Source: Glandiceps talaboti
Lineage: Eukaryota > Hemichordata > Enteropneusta > Spengelidae
NCBI RefSeq assembly: GCF_964340395.1
Contig: NC_135567.1
Coordinates: forward strand, 19,032,806-19,072,805
Direction: 5' to 3'
DNA: 40,000 nt
A program made the translations under genes and the position numbers. Below, in pieces: positions 31,135-40,000 of this stretch (its first letter is position 1; each line of letters starts with the position of its first letter). The notes beneath the pieces are model-generated. The model had not been told where the DNA came from, made no database searches, and worked only from the letters and a program-made list of their open reading frames with translations.

Positions 31135-31671
31135 ATGTTTGAGAAAACGTAGTTTTCAAGTTGCCGATTTTCACATTTTCCGAGAACGTACTTCCAGGTT
31201 GTCGACGTTGGTCCTTTTGCCACAATGTAGAAATCTGACAGTTTAGTTTCAGGGTGAAATGTAGACTTTTGATATGATTTTTAAAAAAAAAATTTTGTAG
31301 CGTTTGTTCTTGTGATTTCAATCCGTCAGGGTACACCTGTACCCATTACCCCAGCCAAGTCTCCCCAGCCAGCCAAGTCTCCTCTCCTCGCCACCGGGCC
31401 ATCGTTGTAAATCCCTGGCCCCTTTATGGTAGCAGGTAACAGAGGGCCGCGCGTAGAGGTTTTTTTTTGTTGCGTCAGCAGAAAACTATGCCCCGGCTTG
31501 CGAGAATGCACGGGACATGTGATTGTAATAGTGATTGGTTCAATAATATTTATATTCGCACTTTAATGTCTTTTCACGAATAAAACTTTTAATGCTTTGT
31601 CGATTTAGACTAATATTGAGTTTTACTCATGTTGAAGTCGGGGATGCATTTACGACAGTCTTCACTTACCA

Positions 31672-31965
31672 CGAGGGGGGAGGGAAGGGAGGGGAGGGAG
31701 GAGATGAGAGGAGAGGGGAGAGGAGGAGAGGAGGGGAGAGGAGGAGAGGAGAGGAGAGAAGAGAAGAGAAGAGAAGAGAAGAGAAGAGAAGAGAAGAGAA
31801 GAGAAGAGAAGAGAAGAGAAGAGAAGAGCAGAGAAGAGAAGAGAAGAGAAGAGAAGAGGAGAGGAGAGGAGAGGAGAGGAGAGGAGAGGAGAGAAGAGAA
31901 GAGAAGAGAAGAGAAAGGGAGGGGAGGGGAGGGGAGGTGTGGGAAGGGAAGGGAAGGGAAGAAAA
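31672..31965. repeat. Polypurine array of GGGGA, GAGGA and GAGAA units
   Basis: Nearly 300 bases of purine stand on the plus strand. GGGA-type units start the array, about 20 GAGAA units fill the middle, GAGGA units follow, and GGGGA or GGGAA units close it. Only a few pyrimidines interrupt. Confidence 0.95.
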
Positions 31966-32762
31966 GTACTACGGAAGAGATTATTTCAATAGAGGTACGG
32001 TGGAATTTGAAAGGAGAGGAATCACATGTGGCCGGATAGCTACAAATGAATATACCGGTAGCTGTATGAACATGTACCTATAATTAAAATACAATTTTCA
32101 ATTAGTTTCCGAAGAACCGTAAAATGAAGGAAGAAAGTACGGAAGTCGATAGAATACAACACTTGATTGTACAAGTGAATGTAGGAGATCTTTAAGGGTA
32201 GTGTAGCCTATGTCGTTGATGTCTTACACCGGATGTGGAGATTACTCTGAGCTTATAGCGGAACTAATGTCTACACCATCACATAGAATCTCTGACGTTG
32301 TCCGATACAAAAAGTCATCACAACGTCGTTTTACTACTACGTGATCAGAAACATTTCTGTTATCCATTCATGCGAAGCAAAAACCAGTCTGTCGGTAATA
32401 CCCGCCTCTTACTGTAGCCATGGATACTGGATTTTACTAGCGATGCATTTCTCGTTCTTTTACATTTTCACCTGTACGCTTCACTGCCCTTACACTATGT
32501 GATCATTATCAGTTTATACAAGTCAACCACAAATCCATCTACACAATCCAATTTAGGTTTAAGGTGACGCTAGATGAATTATAAACCTTATACTTGAACT
32601 ATTCTGAAGGTCATCCCTTTGACATTGTCAAATTTGTTAAGTGAAACTTAAGGATTTACTTTTGGGTACATATGACCTGGATTTAACGTTAACATAGTTA
32701 CGTCTGTAATCAGAGTGAAATCTTTAATTTATCTAACAGTTGATCACAATTCATGATAGTCT

Positions 32763-32860
32763 ATGTATGTATGTATGTATGTATGTATGTATGTATGTAT
32801 GTATGTATGTATGTATGTATGTATGTATGTATGTATGTATGTATGTATGCATAAGCCCCA

Positions 32861-32910
<50 letters not shown>

Positions 32911-32937
32911 CCCTCCCTCCATCCCTCTCTCTCGCTC

Positions 32938-32994
<57 letters not shown>

Positions 32995-33049
32995 AAGTCT
33001 CTCCCTGTCTCCCTGTCTCTGTCTGTCTGTATGTCTGTCTGTCTCCCCC

Positions 33050-33112
<63 letters not shown>
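32763..33112. repeat. Compound microsatellite (ATGT)n-(CTGT)n-(CT)n
   Basis: About 85 bp of ATGT units come first, then two blocks of CTGT units (about 32860-32910 and 32938-32995) separated by CCCTCC-type sequence, then mixed CCTGTCT and a (CT)n tract of about 60 bp. Confidence 0.96.
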
Positions 33113-33354
33113 ACAAATAATTCATTACTGTTCAAGTCTTTCGTGATCGTTTGCTTCTCACAGAGATTTACAGATCAGTTTATCATGCAGTAAAAAGTAC
33201 ATGTATAGAATCTGCAAGACTTACAGTATAACGTATCGAACTACTTTGAGAGTTCATTAAACGACTACATGATTTATTCATTGGGGAATTACAAGGAAAC
33301 GAGAAAAATACAACCTAAATTATTCCTAAAACAATCGTAAAAGTGAAGAAGTCT

Positions 33355-33640
33355 ACGAGAAGGCAATTATTTAACTTGTGTAATCTCTGTAACCATTACT
33401 GTGACTTTCAAAATACCATAGACTTTCCAATGATTTGACTTCTGTAATCTCTGCTACAATTACAGTGACTTTCAAAATACCATAGACTTTCCAATCATTT
33501 GACTTGTGTAATCTCAGTAACAATTACAGTGACTTTCAAAATACCATAGACTTTCCAATCATTTGACTTCTGTAATCTCTGCTACAATTACAGTGACTTT
33601 CAAAGGGGATGATTTTCAAAATACAATGGACTTTGCAAAC
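33355..33640. repeat. Minisatellite, about 63-bp unit, 4 copies
   Basis: GACTTCTGTAATCTCTGCTA, CAATTACAGTGACTTTCAAA and ATACCATAGACTTTCCAATC repeat at spacings of 62-64 bp. The last copy carries an insertion. Confidence 0.9.
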
Positions 33641-33744
33641 AGACAAATTCGGAACTCTTTTGTTCAGTAACACTTCTGCAATTAAACTCACAACAATTGT
33701 ATCAAAGTGCTTTTGACAGAACATTCAAATGATATACTGCAGAG

Positions 33745-33950
33745 TTCGCCATATTAGGAGCTGAATCTCACTCTAACCACCATATTAGGACTTGACTCTC
33801 ATTCTATCTACCATATTAGGAAATGCCTCTCATCCTATTCACCATATTAGGACTTGACTCTCATTCTATCTACCATATTAGGACTTGAGTTTCACTCTAT
33901 CTACCATATTGGGACGTGCTTGAATCTTGTTCTATTCACCATATTTAAAT
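33745..33950. repeat. Minisatellite, about 31-bp unit, 7 copies
   Basis: ACCATATTAGGACTTGACTC then TCATTCTATCT repeats seven times with moderate variation. Confidence 0.9.
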
Positions 33951-34469
33951 CAAAATATATAATTTCCAACTCATAATTCTTGAGAATGATTTTATTCAAG
34001 AGGACAAACCACGCAAAAATAAATATCATAAAGTTAGTCAACCTGAAATCTATAAAAAACACAAAATAATCCCCTACGAGTACTAATCCTCAAATAAATA
34101 AATTTTGTTTTGACATCATATTATCTGATAATATTGATATATTTTATTTCTGGTCTCAGCTTAATACTTGATTGAAAAGTGTTGGCTCCATCCAGCCATA
34201 GTTAATCCCATCAGCGTCAAAATGCTGTAAACTCTATCAGTATGATAAACAGAGGAAGGATGGTTATTTTATAGAAAACGTTACAACATCTTCAACACAA
34301 GAAATTACCAAGCTCAATTTGCTTGGTTTTCCGTCATTGAACCCTTGGGGAGAATTTCTTTGTAATTGAATTTTGTGTCCATTCAAGTGACCTTTCAGTG
34401 AAAAGACTGTCCAAGCTATAACAGACCTACAACTAAATCACCAAACCTTGAACAAAATCTCACCAAATC

Positions 34470-35690
34470 TCAACACTGCTACATTTTATCGTCTGGCTCA
34501 ATAAAAGTTTACCAACAGTGGTACTTTTTATCGTCTGCCAAAACTTTTTATTGTCTGGCTCAACAAAAATCTTACCAACAGTGCTACATTTTATCGTCTG
34601 GTTCAACAAAAGTCTTGCCAACAGTGCTACATTTTATCGTCTGACTCAACAAAGATCTTACCAACATTGCTACATTTTATCGTCTGGCTCAACAAAAATC
34701 TTACCAACAGTGCTACATTTTATCGTCTGGCTCAACACAAATCTTACCAACATTGCTACATTTTATCGTCTGGCTCAACAAAAATCTTACCAACAGTGCT
34801 ACATTTTATCGTCTGGTTCAACAAAAGTCTTGCCAACAGTGCTACATTTTATCGTCTGACTCAACAAAGATCTTACCAACATTGCTACATTTTATCGTCT
34901 GGCTCAACACAAATCTTACCAACAGTGCTACATTTTATCGTCTGGCTCAACAAAAATCTTACCAACAGTGCTACACTGTATCGTCTGGCCCAACAAATAT
35001 CTTACCAACAGTACTATATTTTATCGTCTGGCTCAACAAAAATCTTACCAACAGTGCTACATTTTATCGTTTGGCTCAACAAAGATCTTACCAACAGTGC
35101 TACATTTTATCGTTTGGCTCAACAAATCTTACCAACAGTGCTACATTTTATATTCTGGCTCAACAAAAATCTTGCCAACAGTGCTACATTTTATCGGCTG
35201 ACTCAACAAAGATCTTACCAACAGTGCTACATTTTATCGTCTGTCTCAACAAAGATCTTACCAACAGTGCTACATTTTATCGGCTGACTCAACAAAAATC
35301 TTACCAACAGTGCTACATTTTATCGTCTGTCTCAACAAAGATCTTACCAACAGTGCTACATTTTATCGTCTGTCTCAACAAAAATCTTACCAACAGTGCT
35401 ACATTTTATCGTCTGGTTCAACAAAAATCTTACCAACAGTGCTTCATTTTATCGTCTGTCTCAACAAAGATCTTACCAACAGTGCTACATTTTATCGGCT
35501 GACTCAACAAAGATCTTACCAACACTGCTACATTTTATCGGCTGACTCAACAAAAATCTTACCAACAGTGCTACATTTTATCGTCTGTCTCAACAAAGAT
35601 CTTACCAACAGTGCTACATTTTATCGTCTGTCTCAATTTTTTTTTACCAACAGTGCTACATTTTATCGTCTGGCTCAACATACGTTTAAT
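34470..35690. repeat. Minisatellite, 43-bp unit, about 28 copies, with higher-order structure
   Basis: The unit is CAACAAAAATCTTACCAACA, GTGCTACATTTTATCGTCTG, GCT. Since 43 is not a multiple of three, all three plus frames are one rotating 43-residue repeat and stay open for up to 249 codons. That explains the long open frames without a gene. Marked variants (GGTTCAACAAAAGTCTTGCC) recur 215 bp apart (34601 and 34816), showing a five-unit higher-order block. Confidence 0.95.
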
Positions 35691-35699
35691 GTAGTATAC

Positions 35700-37280
35700 T
35701 GTAGATTATGAAATTGATAACACAAAAATGACTTTTAAATCGTACCTACTTTGTGTTCAAAAGAATACTAGAGTGTACTTTTAATGTTTTATTAAATATT
35801 AATCGATCAATTGGTATAGTGATTATTCAAAACAACGTACGTATTTCATTTAGGCTATCAAACAATTTAGCGGAAGTAAAAGCCAATGTGCTGACATTGC
35901 ACACTGTTATTAGTAGAATAAATAGCTCAAGAGGGAGAAGATTTTATACACAGGTGTGTTTGACATTAGCGCGAGATCTTATCAAGTGATGTTTCCATGG
36001 TAACAAAGAGAAAGGCGTAGAAAATATATTTACTGACATTAACAGAGAAGTCAAGGCTGTTATTTGTGTCAACTTTGACTTTGTTGAATTAATTGTTCTG
36101 ACTGCTTAGAATGGAAAATTCCACAAACTTGTGAACAGTAGTGATAATACAAATGTCACTTTTCTGTATTCGTCTACATAATGAGCTATGACCTGTTGGT
36201 TTTGAACAGCACAGGGACATTGATGTGTTGTCATGGAAACGATTTAATTAAGCAATAAATCCAGTCCCAATTAAAATTGAAATATGTTAGATTTTCTTTC
36301 AAATATTCAAATACACAATTACAAATATTTGGCCTAAGTCTGGTTAAATTGATTTCTTTAAATATTTAAATTGTAAAAAGTGACGCCAACTTTTACAGCT
36401 TTCATCCATAAAACTATTAAAAGATCTAAATGAGCATAAAATGTATAGCCGGCAATTAAAATAATACACTAACAAGGAATATACCTACGAGGCACAATTT
36501 GATGTAATGTTTTACATGTATATTTGTGGCACAAGAATGATTGGTTTAGAAGTAAGCACTGTACAGTTGATAATTTACCAACAAACCAATAAACGTAGAC
36601 GAAGTTCACTGGTAATGTACCAACTCGTAGTTAATCGAAAACGTATCAGTTGGCTATTTAGATAAATGTATGAACTATGTCCACCTCGAATCAAAGCCAA
36701 AGCAAATCCTGATAAGACTTACGTGCTATGTTGAATATTCTCCTATGGAAAACAGAACGCGACTAGTGCCCCACATATGCAAATTGAGGTCACTATGAGT
36801 CAATAGTTCATGGCACGTGATACGATCTAAGCCAATCACTGACGGCTACATTCTTCCCTTAAATGTTAACTTAGAATGGGTTTCACTTTTATGAGAACAA
36901 CATTTTCAGATTCTTTTTCTCAAATCACACTCCGTTAAATACATAGAACAACTAAGAATTCTTCTTGACAATGGCATTGATGTTTATCCATGAAGGTTTG
37001 TTAGCAAATGTCATCTTAAAATATCATTGTGTCGTTCTTTTTTGTCATTTTTATGTGTACTTTCTTAGATCGAGATAATTCAAGTCACAGAAATCTTTTA
37101 TCTACAAAACACAGTGTCTAATCCCTTGGTAATAATTGTACAGTAAATAACATACTAAATAATACATCAAAGGCAATACACAACTTCAAACTCATAATAC
37201 GGCCTAGTGTTACAATCACTGTAGGGGTTACGGAACTACAACATACTTGTAGCTAAGAAACTTAATATATTCTATATACC
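35700..37280. other. AT-rich spacer with one motif cluster, no gene
   Basis: No coding segment or array is visible. Between 36777 and 36836 lie an octamer ATGCAAAT, an AP-1 site TGAGTCA, an E-box CACGTG and a CCAAT box. This may be a regulatory element, but random motif matches are also possible. Confidence 0.4.
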
Positions 37281-37282
37281 GG

Positions 37283-37613
37283 ATTTTTCAGTGGCCGAGT
37301 GGTTAAACCATTTGCCTCTTACCACCTTACTGTGGTCGGGGTTCGAACTCATTCAGGGTTTGATTAAATATCATATCAAGTCACTGTAGGGATCTGAGTT
37401 TAAATTTACCACGCTGTAAGTAAGAATCGAAGAGTGTTGTTCAGTTTGACTCTACCGAACAACGCAGGTTTTTCCCCGGTACTCCGGTTTCCTCCTGCAT
37501 TAACACTGAACCCATGAGTGATGGCCCTCACTGGACTTCTTGGGAGACAAGTTTTTATATACTTAAAGAACTATCAAGTATAAAGAAAGATTATTATTAT
37601 TATTATTATTATT
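37283..37613 (+). mobile_element. tRNA-derived SINE with (ATT)n tail
   Basis: The head carries an RNA polymerase III A box, TGGCCGAGTGG (37292-37302), and a B box, GGTTCGAACTC (37340-37350), at tRNA-like spacing. The A-box region looks most like tRNA-Ser or tRNA-Leu. A body with CCCCGGTACTCCGGTTTCCT follows, and the element ends in an ATT-repeat tail (37590-37613). It cannot fold as a functional tRNA. SINEs of this build are moved by partner LINEs. Confidence 0.85.
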
Positions 37614-37923
37614 TTCCTTGACATGGATTTCTCTTCTATAGCCCATAGCCCATTTCAAGTCACCGTTCACCGGCTCTGTTTGATACAACCACACAGTAAC
37701 CAATGAGAAACTGCATATTTTACACTATTGCAACATAGTAATTTCTTGCTACATTTTATCTAAATGAAACAAACCTTAATACATACTGCAACAAGATGCA
37801 GACACACGGACGCCAATGTCTTGATTCTTCATTTAAATTTGATGTCTGCATCATAGTGTGGTGGGATCTGTGGTTCATTAATCATAAACAAAATGTAGCA
37901 AGAAACTGTATTCATTCAAACTT

Positions 37924-38192
37924 CAGGGGTGAACAAATAAGTTTGTGAACTGGTGGTCCCCGGACCAGTGCCTTAAAAATGCAGTGGTCCTGCTGAAAGA
38001 GTTAGTGGTCCCAGGTAGCGCTAATTTGAAACATTAAATCTTGCCTATGAATCTGTATATTCAGACGACTTTTTAACATAGTTATTAACAGTAAGGTACT
38101 GGTCCGAATGACCAGACAAGGTAAAATTTGTGTGGTCCACCCCAAAAAATTGCTAGTCCCGGACCCAGGACCAGGGGATTTGTTCATCCCTG
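37924..38192. mobile_element. MITE family B, complete, 269 bp
   Basis: The left end CAGGGGTGAACAAAT and the inverted right end CAGGGATGAACAAAT match at 14 of 15 positions. GGTCC/GGACC-rich inverted sequence lies next to both ends. Fragments occur at 17593-17677 and 21113-21150. CAGGG ends suggest an hAT-like non-autonomous element. An 8-bp target duplication is not obvious. Confidence 0.8.
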
Positions 38193-38194
38193 AA

Positions 38195-39240
38195 CTTGAT
38201 ATCTTAAAGTGTGGCATGTACAGTTTCATATTGACTTCTGCAGAGTCGGTGAACGGTAAATTAAAGCGGGTTGTTTTTACGATGCAGTCCTGAACGAAAA
38301 CAAATGTCAAAACATTAACAGAGTTGTAAATTACAAATTGTTTAAGTTAATTTTCGCTCGTTATCTTTTTATCATCCACTAGAAGTTTTTTATTTTTTTA
38401 TTTCGACCAATTAGATGTCACTATTGATATCATGTGATTTATCAGGTACTTTTTATTGAGTAGGAAGCAAACGATGAAAAATAATAAAATTTTATAAATA
38501 GCCTAGCAACATAAAACAGAACATCACTCCAGGAAATAGGGCATTTTCATAAATAATGGGTTCTGGATGGTCATTTCAGAGAAACATCAAGTTGATCTTG
38601 TGCCTTTATGTGTTTAACATATCTTTGCTATGGACCAATGCATCATGGGAGTCAGCAGAAATAATATATACATGATTGAACAATGAATATTCATGAGAGA
38701 TGTTTTACATTGAAGAGTAGGCACTTAGGAGTCATGAATAGACTTTGTTCAAGATCAACTTTATGTTTCTCTGAAATCACAAGTAATTGTAGGTGATATA
38801 AAATCATGAAATGACTCTCCAGAATCCACAGTTATTATGAAAATGTCTCTATTTTCTGGAGATTTGTTCTGGTTTAAGAAGCCAATCTATGCAGAGTTGA
38901 AATTGCCACGTGTTAATTCAAAAAATATGATGAGCAACGTATTCTAAAGACATTACTATGGCATGCTAGTACATGTCTAACTAGTTTAAGTCTCTTACGA
39001 TTGCAACATACTACACATAAATAAAAGGATTATACTACACGACGTGCTATGTTACACATGTAAATTATAATCAGGATGGACTTTTTGGTTTGATAAGCTA
39101 ATGGAAACTTGATGAAGAATTCTATTAATATCAAAGCATTCTTAATGTATGCGAAAATGACTAACATCAAAGCATTCTTAATTCATGCTAAAATGAAATA
39201 TTATATGCTACGATTGCTATTTATGTATCAAAACTGAATC
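38195..39240. other. AT-rich spacer, nothing recognised
   Basis: No array, transposon end or coding segment is apparent. A short duplication (ATCAAAGCATTCTTAAT near 39131 and 39166) is the only local repeat. Confidence 0.5.
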
Positions 39241-39266
39241 AATATATATATACATATATCTATATA

Positions 39267-39352
<86 letters not shown>
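39241..39352. repeat. Microsatellite (TA)n, about 110 bp
   Basis: An almost pure TA tract follows a short TATC-interrupted start. It can extrude as a cruciform and is likely length-variable. Confidence 0.96.
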
Positions 39353-39356
<4 letters not shown>

Positions 39357-39384
39357 TGCTACTCGCTAACCATACCATTCCATT

Positions 39385-39785
39385 GAGTATTGCAAGGAAT
39401 GTTCTCCATTCCACAGTGTATGTGCAGGAATTCCCATAGTGTACTTCTGAGAACGTTATCCACTGCACAGTGTATGTGCAGGAATGTTCTGCGTTCAAGT
39501 GTATTTCTATAAATATTCTCCATTCCATAGAGTATTTTTGTGAATGTTCTCCATTCCATATATAGTATTTTTGTGAATGTTCTCCATTACATAGATTATT
39601 TCAAGGCATGTACTACATTCCATAGTGTATGTGCAGGAATGTTCTCCATTCCATGGTATATTTCAAGTAATTCTGTATTCATTTCATAGTATTTCTCGGA
39701 ATGTTCTCCATTCCATAATGTATTTCTGGAATGTTCTCCATTCCATAGTGCATTCCCAGAAATATTATCATTCCTTCAAAGTGTA
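39385..39785. repeat. Minisatellite, about 29-32-bp unit, about 13 copies
   Basis: GGAATGTTCTCCATTCCATA then GTGTATTTCTG repeats with many substitutions and indels. GAATGTTC and CATTCC are the best conserved words. It begins about 30 bp after the (TA)n tract. Confidence 0.88.
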
Positions 39786-40000
39786 TTTAGAACAATGTGT
39801 CATGGCTATGTTCCTATCACATATCTACATTACTATAGTACATACAATATTACTATAGTACATACAGTCATGTTGTATATCGACAATTATAACACGTACG
39901 TGTGTAAGCATATCCATACAAGACAACATAAACACATTTACCTTAAACAATGTAATTCCCTGTCGGTAATTTCAGTCTTCCATTTTTCATCACGTTGTTC

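Noticed and set aside
34518-35711. Open frames of up to 249 codons on the plus strand
   Set aside because: They are the 43-bp unit read in rotating frames. There is no non-repetitive coding part or family resemblance.
37292-37350. A genuine tRNA gene
   Set aside because: A and B boxes are present, but the arms do not form a full cloverleaf and the sequence continues into a SINE body with an ATT tail.

Overview
The window looks like nuclear DNA of an invertebrate animal, probably a marine bilaterian. It is AT-rich, has one split gene with GT-AG introns of 0.3 to 7.5 kb, and is full of minisatellites, microsatellites and short non-autonomous transposons. The palindromic word ACATGT recurs often. 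I cannot fix the phylum. I see no bacterial operon, CRISPR array, virus or toxin gene.

One gene is clear: the 5' part of a phosphoserine aminotransferase gene (PSAT1/serC family), on the minus strand. Six coding exons lie at 24714-24658, 17821-17761, 17432-17363, 14778-14573, 7064-6987 and 2631-2537. They add up to 567 nt, or 189 codons, with consistent phases and consensus donors and acceptors. The protein starts at its natural N-terminus and ends just before the expected PLP lysine. The rest of the gene should lie left of position 1. A CCAAT box and a TATA-like box sit 140-180 bp upstream of the ATG, in a CpG-richer zone (about 23.6-25.3 kb). A broken second copy of exon 5 (6875-6950) sits directly downstream of the true one.

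Region by region: 1-24.7 kb is PSAT1 and its introns. These carry many direct-repeat arrays with units of about 21 to 180 bp, two MITE-like families, a larger palindrome-rich inverted-repeat element, and fold-back elements built around poly-C or poly-G. From 24.9 to 40 kb I find no recognisable gene. That half holds five long microsatellite blocks (26.5-33.1 kb), a 1.2-kb array of a 43-bp unit (34.5-35.7 kb), a tRNA-derived SINE (37.28-37.61 kb), a complete inverted-repeat MITE (37.92-38.19 kb), a (TA)n tract and a 30-bp array (39.2-39.8 kb). A possible exon of a second minus-strand gene touches the right edge. CpG-richer islands near 28.2-29.4 kb and 31.3-31.5 kb, and motif clusters near 30.0, 31.1 and 36.8 kb, may be regulatory, but only motif matches support that.

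I found no new multi-gene system. The most distinctive signals are a dispersed element that also appears as an eightfold tandem array, the decayed exon duplicate, the poly-C fold-backs, and NF-Y-type motifs repeated in two unrelated intronic arrays. Copy numbers and edges of diverged repeats were judged by eye.
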